Assembly (NCBI GenBank): GCA_963764675.1 | Contig: CAVXTQ010000006.1 | Coordinates: 558,001-622,000, forward strand | DNA from: Acidiferrum sp963764675 | Lineage (GTDB): Bacteria; Acidobacteriota; Terriglobia; Acidiferrales; UBA7541 | Reading direction: 5' to 3' | DNA length: 64,000 nucleotides | Shown here: in pieces, positions 52,801-61,646 of the stretch | Layout: each line of letters starts with the position of its first letter | How positions within the stretch are numbered: the first letter of the stretch is position 1 | The notes under the pieces: generated by a model | Seen by the model: the letters and a program-made list of their open reading frames with translations, nothing else | Databases searched by the model: none | What the model was told of the DNA's origin: nothing | Made by a program: the position numbers and the translations under genes

Positions 52801-55602
52801 CTACTCGAATAGCTCGTCCTTCCAGAGCTTCTTGCCCGCCAGCGACGTGTACACCCCCCACACGCCAAGCGCGACAAAGATCAGCGCTATGAAAGCACCT
52901 TGTGTTGCATACCAGTAGGAAAAATCCAGCGTGTACGGCAAATTCAGCAACACGTTCGCCATCAGGCTGCTCACACCGAGCACGATCAGCCCGAAGCGCA
53001 CCACTCCGATCGCGGCGATTCCGTAGATCGTCATCCACACGATCGTGTCCGTGACCAGGTGGTTGCTTCCCAGGATATGCGGGACTGTGAAGACAGCCAC
53101 AAACAGCGCCGCCGCAACCCATCGATTTCGCACCAGCGCGCGCAGTAACACCAGCGTGAAGAAAAACTCCAGCGTGCCGGTAATGGAAATCACCAGCGTG
53201 CTCAGCCAAGAGCCAGCCGCTTCGCGAATTCCCATCAAGTAAGTGGAGGACGGAAATTCCGGAGGAGCTCCCGAACGCATGCGCACGAACAGCCCGATTT
53301 CATACACCAGCACCCAGGAAATTCCAATGCCAACGCCGAGGAGTAGGTCGCGCCCTACGAGAGGATCGCGAAAGCGGCCGGCCATCAGCCGCGTCCATGA
53401 AATAATCGTCTGCGGCCAGTGCCGCCGCACGTACGGCTCGAGGGCCAGATAAAGGACCCACAAAGCTCCGGCCACAAACAGGCTCGTGCTGATTGCCATG
53501 ACGATCGGCAGCAGAATCCCAAGCGACGCAACAAAATGCGCGCGGAGCAGGAACGTCAGGATCTGCACCGCGAAGGCGATGCTCGCCAGTCGCCATGCGC
53601 CTGAGAGGTCTCCTCGCCCGCGCGCCAGATTCCGGACAGCAAACCAGATTCCGGCGACCACCGTGAAAAGCAGCAGGCCCAAACCGAGGATGCTGCCAAT
53701 ACTGCTGTTGTTGTCTTCGGTGGGCGTGCGATTGGGCCGTGACCAGGGTCCAGTGAGCGAAAAAAACACCGGCTTCCCGTGCCAGGCGGCCCCTTCGACG
53801 TGCATTGGACGATCACTCTGCGGCCACGTGCCATCCCACGCGGCGCGCACGTCGAAAGCAGCCAACGATAGCCACTTCGGAGCGGTTGGATGCAGCTTTG
53901 CCGGGTCGAGCCCGGCGGCGGAAAATAGTGGGTTCCAGTCAAAAGCCATCGCTTGCGTTGGGTTTGACGGCAATCCCGGTGCGCCCGGCGTAGTTTCAAT
54001 TTCCTCGGGAATAGCTTGTAGCCATTGCAACCGCCCTTCCGAGTCCATCCACATCGTGATCATCCCTGACTCAGTCTGTGGTGGCTCATCGGAGGTGGCA
54101 ACTCCCGGCGTCAACACACCTGCCCATCCCAGCGGAATCATATTGCTTTGACTTTGGCGGTACCAAAATTCGAGCATCTGCGGCCGCTGTAGGAGAATCT
54201 GTTTCCAATCCGGCGCGGGGCCACCAGCCTTGTCGAGGTAGGACAGAAACCAGTTGTTGTATCCGAATTGGCCAGCGGAGTCGGCTGGACGTTCCGGGTA
54301 GCCAATCGTGGCGAGAATTTCTCTCGCGTGATGCGCAAGAACTTCCGGCGGCTTGCTCGGATGTAGCGTTTCCAGCCCGTCTTCTTTCACGCCCATGTAA
54401 ATAAACAGCAAGGTGCCTAGCAGCAGTGCTGTTAAAGCTGCCAGCCCTACACGCGGTGCAAGCCCCGTGTTTTCACCCGCGGCTGCCACCATTTGTGGCG
54501 ACGGCGTCTCACCGGCCGCCAGCGCCGCCGCGAGTGGATCACCTCCGGGAAGCGCCGCAGCCACTTGCAGCGCCGACGACGGGCGCAGCGCGGGATCTTT
54601 CTCCAGGCAGCGCATGATGACGCGCTCAAGCAATGGATCGAGATCGCGCACCACCGAAGAAGGCTTGGCCGGCGCCGATTCTTCCCGTAATCGCATCAAC
54701 TCCGGCAGCGTGGTGGCCTCGAAGGCGCGCTTGCCGGTGAGAATCTCGTAGAGCACCAGGCCGAGCGAGTACAAATCGCTCTTGATGGTGACTTCTTTGC
54801 CGGCGAGTTGTTCCGGAGCCATGTAGGCGGGCGTGCCCGCGCGAACCTCGGCGCCCTGGATGCTCGCGGCGATTCCAGCCAAACCAAAGTCGGTAATGCG
54901 GATCTTACCGCTGCTGTCGAGCATCAGATTCGCAGGCTTCAGGTCTCGGTGGATCACGCCGCGGTCATGAGCGGCGGCGAGGCCAGCGCAAACCTGACGC
55001 GCGATTTCCGTGGCTTTGTCCGGCGAGAGGCGTCCGATGCGGCGCACCAGGGCGGCGAGATCTTCGCCGTCGACGTACTCCATCGTTAGGAAAGTGATGC
55101 CATCGGCATCACCAATGTCGAACACCCGGCACACGTTCGGATGCGAAACCTGGCGCGCGATGCGTACCTCGGAATGAAATCTGGCCAGCGCGCTGGCGTC
55201 TTTCGACAAGGTTTCGGGAAGGAATTTAATCGCCACGATCTGGGCAAGCTTCAGATCTTCCGCGCGATAGACTTCGCCCATTCCGCCGCGTCCTGCGAGC
55301 GCCACGATACGATAACGCTCAGCGACGATCTGACCGGGCACAAACCTGCCGCCACCGATTGGGTCGGAACTCGACAACGGCAAAGGCACAGCAGACGCCG
55401 AGCGCGGAGTGTGGTGCGACGGAGCGCGTGGCGGCGCAGGCGTTCTGGGCCGAGCCGGCCCTACCAGGGTTTCTTCGTTGCCGGTCGTACTGGGATCGTT
55501 TCCGACGAGGGTGCTAGCGGCGTCCATATCCATAGGCGCGCCACACGACGCGCAGAAGCGTGCGTTGGAAGAAAGTTGCGCGCCGCAGGAAGAACAAAAC
55601 AT
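52801..55602 (-). CDS. Zinc-ribbon Ser/Thr protein kinase with multi-pass membrane C-terminus
   Basis: A 933-residue protein. The N-terminus MFCSSCGAQLSSNARFCASC is a double-CxxC zinc ribbon. A Pro-rich linker leads to a PknB-type kinase domain (about 92-360): GRGGMGEVY, VAIKFLPE, HRDLKPANLM, DFGLAG and APEQLAG, all intact, so it should be active. One membrane segment follows near 385-410, then a soluble domain (about 415-630), and then about eight hydrophobic segments. The last part (EFFFTLVLLR, FTVPH) faintly recalls CPBP intramembrane proteases but lacks a clear motif 1. The ATG at 55602 is preferred (55614 is close). It probably phosphorylates unknown partners in response to an envelope signal. 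Confidence 0.85.
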   Translation of the reverse strand: MFCSSCGAQLSSNARFCASCGAPMDMDAASTLVGNDPSTTGNEETLVGPARPRTPAPPRAPSHHTPRSASAVPLPLSSSDPIGGGRFVPGQIVAERYRIVALAGRGGMGEVYRAEDLKLAQIVAIKFLPETLSKDASALARFHSEVRIARQVSHPNVCRVFDIGDADGITFLTMEYVDGEDLAALVRRIGRLSPDKATEIARQVCAGLAAAHDRGVIHRDLKPANLMLDSSGKIRITDFGLAGIAASIQGAEVRAGTPAYMAPEQLAGKEVTIKSDLYSLGLVLYEILTGKRAFEATTLPELMRLREESAPAKPSSVVRDLDPLLERVIMRCLEKDPALRPSSALQVAAALPGGDPLAAALAAGETPSPQMVAAAGENTGLAPRVGLAALTALLLGTLLFIYMGVKEDGLETLHPSKPPEVLAHHAREILATIGYPERPADSAGQFGYNNWFLSYLDKAGGPAPDWKQILLQRPQMLEFWYRQSQSNMIPLGWAGVLTPGVATSDEPPQTESGMITMWMDSEGRLQWLQAIPEEIETTPGAPGLPSNPTQAMAFDWNPLFSAAGLDPAKLHPTAPKWLSLAAFDVRAAWDGTWPQSDRPMHVEGAAWHGKPVFFSLTGPWSRPNRTPTEDNNSSIGSILGLGLLLFTVVAGIWFAVRNLARGRGDLSGAWRLASIAFAVQILTFLLRAHFVASLGILLPIVMAISTSLFVAGALWVLYLALEPYVRRHWPQTIISWTRLMAGRFRDPLVGRDLLLGVGIGISWVLVYEIGLFVRMRSGAPPEFPSSTYLMGIREAAGSWLSTLVISITGTLEFFFTLVLLRALVRNRWVAAALFVAVFTVPHILGSNHLVTDTIVWMTIYGIAAIGVVRFGLIVLGVSSLMANVLLNLPYTLDFSYWYATQGAFIALIFVALGVWGVYTSLAGKKLWKDELFE

Positions 55603-55645
55603 AAGAGGGCGCATTCTACCATTGCGCGTCTCCAGTCTGCGAACT

Positions 55646-55993
55646 CTAGGACGAGGAGCGCTCGACCTGCACGGCGGTGCCGTAGGCGAGCACTTCGGTG
55701 ACCCCTTGCATGACCTCGGTAGCGTCATAGCGCACGGCCACCACGGCATTGGCGCCGTGCGAAGCCGCGTGCTGCAACAGTAATTCGAAGGCGCCCTCGC
55801 GCGCCTTCTCGCAAAGCTCGGTAAGAATGGTGATGTTCCCGCCAACCACCGTCTGTAGCGCGGCCGCGAAGTTCCCAACGATGCTTCGCGACCTGACGAT
55901 GATGCCGCGCACGATCCCGAAATTCTTCACCACGCGATAACCCGGCAGGTCATTTGCCGTCGTCACCATGCTTACATCCACGCGATTCGTCAT
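55646..55993 (-). CDS. YbjQ/UPF0145 family protein
   Basis: A 115-residue protein of YbjQ type: TTANDLPGYRVVKNFGIVRG at the N-terminus, ARSIVGNF-like SRSIVGNFAAAL, and GANAVVAVRYDATEV near the C-terminus. These small proteins form pentamers; some are described as putative heavy-metal-binding, but function is uncertain. The ATG at 55993 is family-like. It lies 43 bases upstream of the kinase gene's start on the same strand, so the two may be one transcript. It is divergent from the glycosyltransferase. Confidence 0.88.
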   Translation of the reverse strand: MTNRVDVSMVTTANDLPGYRVVKNFGIVRGIIVRSRSIVGNFAAALQTVVGGNITILTELCEKAREGAFELLLQHAASHGANAVVAVRYDATEVMQGVTEVLAYGTAVQVERSSS

Positions 55994-56087
55994 GTTGCGT
56001 CTCCTTGGACTAGACGTTAACGGGTGCGATTCTACATGCACACGCATCCGGTGCGCCCAGAGAACTGTTCTGATACGCTCGGCTTGC

Positions 56088-57281
56088 GTGGAAACTCTGT
56101 TCTACCTTCTAGCCATCGTGCAGATCCTGGTGGGTTTGTATTTGATCTTCCAAGGTCTGCAGTGGCTCGGCTATGTGCGCCGCCGCGCACAGACCGATCC
56201 GGGCTTCTATGCCCCGCGGACTGCGGTAATTTGTCCGTGCAGAGGGCTCGAGGCCGGTCTGGAGCGCAACCTGACGGCGCTCACCGAATTCGATCACCAA
56301 AACTACGAAGTCTTCTTCGTGCTGGCGTCCGAATCCGATCCGGCCTTCAGCATCGTAAAGCGCGTGGCCACGACTTCGCGAACGAAAGCCCACGTGGTGA
56401 TCGCGGGAAAGCCGGAAGGCTGCAGCGAGAAAGTGAACAATTTGCGCGCTGCTGTCGAGCAACTGCCGGCCGATTTCGAGTTTATTGCCTTCACCGATTC
56501 CGATGGCCGCCCAGGCAAATCCTGGCTGAAGCGACTCGTGGCGCCGCTGAACGATACGCGTCTGGGCGCGACCACCACGATGCGCTGGCTGATTCCCAAC
56601 CGCAACAATCTACCCACGGCCCTGCTGGCGGCCTGGAATGCGCCTGTTGTGACCATGTTGAGCGAGAAAGGCAAGAACTTTTGCTGGGGTGGCGGTACCG
56701 CGATCCGCCGCAGCGTCTTCGATCAAGCCGGAGTCGTCGAAGACTGGCGCAATTCGGTCAGCGACGACTACTCGATGACCCGCGCGCTGCAACGCGCCGG
56801 GCGCTCGATCATGTTCGTGCCGGAGTGTCTGACAGTGTCCTATGTGGAAACGAATTTTGAGGGGCTGCTGGAGTTCACGAATCGCCAAATCTTGATCACC
56901 AAGGTCTACGCAGAAGACATGTGGAGGATGGGCTTCGGCACGCACGTGCTGTATTGCCTGACACTCACGCTTGGCACGCTCCTCACTCTGTCAGACCTAA
57001 TCGCCACGGTTCCATCGTTCCACCTGGCAACGCTGACGTTCCTGCCGGTGTTGCTCGGCATAATCCGCAGTAGCCTTCGGCTGGTGGGCGTAACCGAAGT
57101 GCTGCCTGCGGCGCGGTCGCAGATCATGGGCCAGGCGTGGATCTATCTGCTCTTGACGGTGTTCATCCCGTTCTTGTACGTAGTGAACTTTGTCTTTTCG
57201 CTGATCACCCGCAAGATTCGATGGCGCGGCGCCACCTATGAGGTGATCTCCCCGGAACAGACGCATATCCTGGCGTACTGA
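56088..57281 (+). CDS. GT21-like membrane glycosyltransferase (ceramide glucosyltransferase/HpnI type)
   Basis: A 397-residue protein. One N-terminal membrane helix (1-25) precedes the GT-A catalytic domain: VICPCRGLEAGLERNL, FTDSDGRPGKSWL (DxD-like), and SDDYSMTRALQRAG (catalytic Asp). The QxxRW motif usual for this fold is degenerate (NRQILITK). Three membrane segments follow (about 290-390). This architecture fits ceramide glucosyltransferase or hopanoid HpnI relatives, which attach a sugar to a lipid acceptor. No hopanoid or sphingolipid genes are adjacent, so the acceptor is unknown. The start is GTG 56088. Confidence 0.83.
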   Translation: METLFYLLAIVQILVGLYLIFQGLQWLGYVRRRAQTDPGFYAPRTAVICPCRGLEAGLERNLTALTEFDHQNYEVFFVLASESDPAFSIVKRVATTSRTKAHVVIAGKPEGCSEKVNNLRAAVEQLPADFEFIAFTDSDGRPGKSWLKRLVAPLNDTRLGATTTMRWLIPNRNNLPTALLAAWNAPVVTMLSEKGKNFCWGGGTAIRRSVFDQAGVVEDWRNSVSDDYSMTRALQRAGRSIMFVPECLTVSYVETNFEGLLEFTNRQILITKVYAEDMWRMGFGTHVLYCLTLTLGTLLTLSDLIATVPSFHLATLTFLPVLLGIIRSSLRLVGVTEVLPAARSQIMGQAWIYLLLTVFIPFLYVVNFVFSLITRKIRWRGATYEVISPEQTHILAY

Positions 57282-57762
57282 GGCCCGAAAGTAGCGGCAG
57301 AATTGACAAGACTAGATACCTTTTCCGTTACTAAGTGGCGTAATGGTAATATTGCGAGACAACGACAGCGCAGAAACACGCCCTGTGGAAATCTCGCTCC
57401 ATTTGGCCCGGTCACGCGCAGTTGCGGTACAATTCAACCCAAGCGCACGCGAAGATCAGGCGAAACATATAGCGAAAAAGACGGGAAAAATTTCGTAGAA
57501 CTATGCAATTCCTACTAGGGAGTCCCCTTAGTACTCACCCAAATGGCCTAGTAAGTCTAGGCTTTGTAGTGATTTGCGTTTTGAGCAATTCGGTGAATGA
57601 TTTGCATACAATCTATGGTTCGGTGGGTCGCACAATTTAGCAAGCAAAGTGTCAGGGAGCTCCTTCTCACGTCTCGGCGTGCTGTTCTGAGGGTTTTACG
57701 CTGGGTCCCCGCAGCCCCCAAACTTGGCTTCTCTCCTGGCCGCTTGCTCGCGCAGTAGAACC
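57282..57762. other. Long regulatory region ahead of a LuxR-type gene
   Basis: These 481 bases have no convincing gene and are more AT-rich than their surroundings. They contain CCTAGtaagtCTAGG (57552-57566), a nearby CTAGGGAGTCCCCTTAG near-dyad (about 57515-57531) and a TACAAT at about 57606-57611. This looks like a control region for the LuxR-type gene at 57763. Confidence 0.5.
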
Positions 57763-58470
57763 ATGCCTCGCCAAGAGGCTATCAACGAAAAATCACGGGG
57801 TCTCGTTCGCCGTTTCGAGGCTGCGTACGGAGGGGTGCACGTGAAACTGATCCGCAGAAATGAACAGCCACACGATGAAACGCCACTTGAGTTAACCGCT
57901 TCAGGCCCGGGTCCTCGCGAAACTTATTTCTTCTACGAAAAAAATACCGGAGTCTCGCATTTTCACGTCGAGGCCTCGCCCGACGGTCAATTTCCCGTCG
58001 AGGAAGCCGCCGGCCTGTTGGCGATGCACTGCATGGTTCGTGGCCAGTCGCCGCGCGATTACGTTGTGATGGTGCAAGCCGCTCACGAGGCTCTCGAGGG
58101 TCTGACCGAGAAAGCCGAGAAGCTCCTGCAAGCGGGCCATTCGGTGGGAAGTTCGGTGAAGTTGACGCGCCGGGAAGAAGAAGTACTCGGCGGCGTCATG
58201 CGGAGTCTTGCGAACAAAGAGATTGCCGCTTCGCTGAACCTCTCCGAGCGTACCGTGAAATTCCACGTGTCGTCGCTGCTGACGAAATTCCGCGTGCGTG
58301 GCCGCATGGAGCTGGTGCGCGAGGCTACTCGCCGCGCGCCCGCGTCAATGAGCGGTCAGCAATCTTTTGGCTCCAGGGAAGCTCGGGGCTATGCTCCGGC
58401 GCCGCCGGCGTACCACAGCGCACCGCGTGTGGGACCCATCGCGCTCGCCAAGCGTCAACTGATGGCGTGA
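57763..58470 (+). CDS. LuxR-type HTH transcription factor
   Basis: A 235-residue protein starting at ATG 57763 (MPRQEAINEK). The N-terminal 130 residues have no receiver motif and no recognised ligand domain. Residues about 137-190 form a LuxR/NarL HTH (LTRREEEVLGGVMRSL, NKEIAASLNLSERTVKFHV). The last 45 residues are low-complexity. The HTH is strongly similar to the 19962-20636 protein. It has a long upstream region with dyads and a strong terminator downstream. Confidence 0.82.
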   Translation: MPRQEAINEKSRGLVRRFEAAYGGVHVKLIRRNEQPHDETPLELTASGPGPRETYFFYEKNTGVSHFHVEASPDGQFPVEEAAGLLAMHCMVRGQSPRDYVVMVQAAHEALEGLTEKAEKLLQAGHSVGSSVKLTRREEEVLGGVMRSLANKEIAASLNLSERTVKFHVSSLLTKFRVRGRMELVREATRRAPASMSGQQSFGSREARGYAPAPPAYHSAPRVGPIALAKRQLMA

Positions 58471-58500
58471 TCGCGTCGCGCCTCAAAAGCATTTCTAAAG

Positions 58501-58540
58501 GAAAAGGCCCGGTCCGAGCGATTCGGATCGGGCCTTTCCG
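58501..58540. terminator. Bidirectional terminator between LuxR-type gene and sod
   Basis: GAAAAGGCCCGGTCCGAG and CGGATCGGGCCTTTCC form a long stem around CGATT, with an A tract on the left and a T tract on the right. It lies between two convergent genes and can serve both. Confidence 0.85.
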
Positions 58541-58564
58541 TTTCTGCCGCCCTATGGCCGCGTT

Positions 58565-59314
58565 CTACTTCTTCGCCGCTGCATAGAGGTCGGCCGCGGA
58601 ATCCCAATTCACGACGTTCCACCACGCCGCGATATAGTCCGGCCGCCGGTTCTGATACTTCAAGTAGTAGGCATGCTCCCAGACGTCCACCCCAAGCACG
58701 GCCTTGGCGTTCACAGAGATCGGCGTGTCCTGGTTGGGCGTTGAGTCGACCACGAGTTTTCCGTCCTTCACCAGCAGCCACGCCCAGCCGGAGCCGAAGC
58801 GCCCCACACCTGCGGCAGCAAACTTCGCCTGAAAGTCCGCGAACGAGCCGAACGCCGATTTGATCGCCGTCGCCAGGTCGCCCTTGGGCTCGCCACCGCC
58901 GCCCTTTTTCATCTGCGTCCAGAACAACGAATGGTTCCAATGTCCACCGGCGTTGTTGCGGACCGCGTTGCGGATGCCGTCGGGCAGAGAATCGAGATTC
59001 TTCAGCAGATCTTCCAGCGACTTCGATTGCAACTCGGCGTGGCCTTCGAGCGCTTTGTTCAGGTTGGTCACGTAGGCGTTGTGATGCTTGTCGTGATGGA
59101 TTTCCATCGTCTTGGCGTCAATATGAGGTTCAAGTGCGTCGAATGCGTACGGTAGTGGGGGCACTGTGAATGCCACGGGTTTTTCCTCCGATTTTAGATT
59201 TGTTGCAAAATCCGTTGTGGTGCCTGCGCGCAAAAGGCGTGACGCGGTTTTGCCCGTTCCAAGCAACCCGGCGCCGACGATGCCAGTCCTAAAAACAAAT
59301 TCTCGGCGATTCAT
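58565..59314 (-). CDS. Tat-exported Fe/Mn superoxide dismutase
   Basis: A 249-residue protein. MNRREFVFRTGIVGAGLLG is a twin-arginine-type signal, so the enzyme is probably periplasmic. The mature part is a canonical Fe/Mn-SOD of about 200 residues with the ligands HHDKHHNAYV (first His), NNAGGHWNHSLFW (second His) and GVDVWEHAYY (Asp and His). AAAGVGRFGSGWAWL and STPNQDTPI resemble Mn-type enzymes, but metal choice cannot be fixed from this. The ATG at 59314 begins exactly at the signal peptide. Confidence 0.93.
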   Translation of the reverse strand: MNRREFVFRTGIVGAGLLGTGKTASRLLRAGTTTDFATNLKSEEKPVAFTVPPLPYAFDALEPHIDAKTMEIHHDKHHNAYVTNLNKALEGHAELQSKSLEDLLKNLDSLPDGIRNAVRNNAGGHWNHSLFWTQMKKGGGGEPKGDLATAIKSAFGSFADFQAKFAAAGVGRFGSGWAWLLVKDGKLVVDSTPNQDTPISVNAKAVLGVDVWEHAYYLKYQNRRPDYIAAWWNVVNWDSAADLYAAAKK

Positions 59315-59447
59315 CGGGGTTTCCGACGGCGCGGTGGGCAAGTCAACGTGCGCTGCGGATTATACAGCGATACGCTATATCGTGGTAATGCTTGGGTCCG
59401 GCGCCGAATCGTTCGCCTTCGCGTTCCCACGCATTGTTCTTCCACAC

Positions 59448-60593
59448 TTATTGGATGCGCGAGAGCGCCCAAAGGGCAGATTCGGAGACGGGCGCGTCAG
59501 GCGACGCGGCGAGCCGCGTCAGCAGAGCGGTGATCTTTTCGTGCGCGCGCGTGCCGCGCTGCATGCGCGAATTGCCCAGCGCGATGCAGGCGTTGCGCAC
59601 CAGTCCGCGCCACTTGGTCCGCTTGACCGGGCTCCCGCGGAACACCTCCCGATATTCCGCTTCGTCCATAGCGGCCAGCCATTCGAGTCTTGGCAGAAAT
59701 AACGATTCCTCGCCCGGAGATTCGTCTACGATCGCTGGCATTCCAATTTTTCTGGGGACGACGCGTGCTTGAAACTCGGCTTCGTGTGTCACTGGCGCGC
59801 GGCGGTTCCAGGGACACACGTCTTGGCAAATATCGCAGCCAAATACATGGCGTCCCATCGGCTCCCGCAGTTCCTCGGGAACGCTGCCGCGAAGCTCGAT
59901 CGTCAAGTAGGAAATGCAACGACGCGCGTCCAGAACGTACGGCTCAACCAGCGCGTCCGTCGGGCAGGCATCGATGCATCGCCGGCAGCTCCCGCAAAGA
60001 TCCGGCGGAGGAGACGCCGCAGCATCCAGCGTGGGAGCTAGATCGAGTGTCGTCAGGATCGTCCCCAGAAAAAACCAGGAGCCGATTTGCTGATTGAGAA
60101 GCAGTGTGTTCTTACCCAACCAGCCCAGCCCCGCGTATTTTGCGAATACCCGCTCCTGCACGGGTCCGGTGTCGGCGTACACGCGCGTCTCAAACGCCTC
60201 ATCGAAGCGCCCGCGCAATGCCGCTGCCAGAGCATCGAGTTTTTCTCGCAGCACATCATGGTAGTCGCTGCCCCACGCATACCGAGAAATCCATCCGCGC
60301 GGCTCGTCAACATTCGAATCCTCGGGCACGTCCGTCGATTTGAGTCGTTCCGTGTTGTAGTTCAATGCGCAAACGATCACGCTCTGAATTCCCGGCAGGA
60401 CGCTTTCCGGATTGCTGCGCCGCGTGTCGAAGAGATATTTCATCTCTCCCGCGTAGCCACGCGCGAGCCATTCCTCGGTTTGCGCCAGTTCGGGAAACTT
60501 CGCCGCGCGTACCACGCCACACAAATCAAAGCCCTGCGCCTTGGCGCGCTCCTCCACCCAGGCTGTGTCGGTAGCAGTTCTCAAGTTTGTCAC
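59448..60593 (-). CDS. queG: Epoxyqueuosine reductase
   Basis: A 381-residue protein with the N-terminal cobalamin-binding fold (WVEERAKAQGFDLCGV; GRGY-like ARGYAGEMKYL; YADTGPVQERVFAKYAGLGWLGKNT) and two 4Fe-4S sites (CGSCRRCIDACPTDAL and CDICQDVCPWN). It makes queuosine from epoxyqueuosine in tRNA. A C-terminal HEAT-like region matches longer QueG forms. The GTG start at 60593 lies in the end of a family B repeat, so the transcript's leader is repeat-derived; TTG three codons on is an alternative. Confidence 0.93.
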   Translation of the reverse strand: MTNLRTATDTAWVEERAKAQGFDLCGVVRAAKFPELAQTEEWLARGYAGEMKYLFDTRRSNPESVLPGIQSVIVCALNYNTERLKSTDVPEDSNVDEPRGWISRYAWGSDYHDVLREKLDALAAALRGRFDEAFETRVYADTGPVQERVFAKYAGLGWLGKNTLLLNQQIGSWFFLGTILTTLDLAPTLDAAASPPPDLCGSCRRCIDACPTDALVEPYVLDARRCISYLTIELRGSVPEELREPMGRHVFGCDICQDVCPWNRRAPVTHEAEFQARVVPRKIGMPAIVDESPGEESLFLPRLEWLAAMDEAEYREVFRGSPVKRTKWRGLVRNACIALGNSRMQRGTRAHEKITALLTRLAASPDAPVSESALWALSRIQ

Positions 60594-60634
60594 CCTGAAC
60601 CCATCCGACGAGGATGGGTGAAGGGATCTCAGCG
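60588..60634. repeat. Interspersed repeat family B, copy 3
   Basis: TGTCACCCTGAACCCATCC, loop GACGA, GGATGGGTGAAGGGATCTCA then GCG. It shares ends and loop with copy 2 (37523-37567) but has a compensated stem. It overlaps the queG start codon. Confidence 0.75.
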
Positions 60635-60692
60635 TAAGAGTTCTACAGGAATCCCCGCGACCCTATCGGGATTTCAACGGCCTCTCAGGATT

Positions 60693-61037
60693 CTAGCGGA
60701 AACTGCCGACGGCGGTGTTTTCGTCGGAGAAGACCTCAAAAACAGTGAACAGCTTGGTGAGTTGCAGAAGATCGTGGACTTTCTTGGTTAGCTGCAAAAG
60801 CTTCAGGTTGCCGCCGCGGTTCTTTACGGTAGTGAACGCGGTCACCAACTCGCCGATTCCGGAGCTGTCGATATAGTTGACGTCCGCCAGATTAATCACG
60901 ATCTTCATCCGGCCGTCGTCAAGCAACTCGCGAACGGTCTTGCGCAACAACGCGCTGCCTTCGCCGAGGGTAATGCGCCCTCCGATGTCGACGACCGTGA
61001 CGTCGCCCGCATCCCGATATGTGACACGCAGATCCAT
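60693..61037 (-). CDS. STAS-domain anti-anti-sigma factor
   Basis: A 114-residue STAS domain. The phosphorylatable serine is expected in NYIDSSGIGELV (about residue 58-59). MDLRVTYRDAGDVTVVDIGG begins the fold. When dephosphorylated such proteins bind an RsbW-type kinase and free a sigma factor. It follows the RsbW-type gene by nine bases, so they form an operon. Confidence 0.92.
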   Translation of the reverse strand: MDLRVTYRDAGDVTVVDIGGRITLGEGSALLRKTVRELLDDGRMKIVINLADVNYIDSSGIGELVTAFTTVKNRGGNLKLLQLTKKVHDLLQLTKLFTVFEVFSDENTAVGSFR

Positions 61038-61046
61038 TTTCTTGAC

Positions 61047-61532
61047 CTACCGTTCCTGTTGGGGTGACGCGTTCTGCCCGCCCTGGCCGTTGGCGCTCGA
61101 TTCGTTCCCGGAAGGCAGCTTCTTGGACATGATGATTTCCGCGCCGCCCGTGCGGCCGGGAACCACATCGAATTCATCCATGAAGGCGCGCATCAGAAAA
61201 ATGCCGCGCCCCGAGGTGCTCAGCAGATTCTCTTGGGCCAGCGGATCGGGCACCCTTCCCAGGTCGAAACCTTTTCCCTCGTCCAAAACGTGAATGATCA
61301 TTTTCTCCGGCGTCAGATCCACAGCCAGATGAATCTTCTTGTCGGGGCGCTCTTGATTGCCGTAATGGAAGGCGTTGATCACGCCTTCGCGCACGGACAT
61401 CCCGATGCGGTAGCAGTCGTCTTCACCGAAGCCGGCGGCCTCCGCTACGCGAAGACACATCTCCTCGGCCACGTTGACACTCTCTACCTGGGTGTCCAGC
61501 GTAACTTCAAGGTGCTTGGTCTCTGGCGCCAT
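61047..61532 (-). CDS. RsbW-type anti-sigma factor serine kinase
   Basis: A 161-residue GHKL ATPase. VREGVINAFHYGN is the N-box, VLDEGKGFD the G1 box and TSGRGIFLMRAFMD the G2 region. It should bind a sigma factor and phosphorylate the STAS partner. It lies just upstream of the STAS gene. A dedicated sigma factor is not visible nearby. The ATG is at 61532. Confidence 0.92.
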   Translation of the reverse strand: MAPETKHLEVTLDTQVESVNVAEEMCLRVAEAAGFGEDDCYRIGMSVREGVINAFHYGNQERPDKKIHLAVDLTPEKMIIHVLDEGKGFDLGRVPDPLAQENLLSTSGRGIFLMRAFMDEFDVVPGRTGGAEIIMSKKLPSGNESSANGQGGQNASPQQER

Positions 61533-61646
61533 GCGTCTGGGTCACCGCCACGCAATTAGACACTTTTTAGGGCGCACTATGGGTAACACATAGGCGGAAA
61601 CGGAGTCAATGGAGCAGCTTGCCCAGGATCGCCGCGCGTTGTCTAA

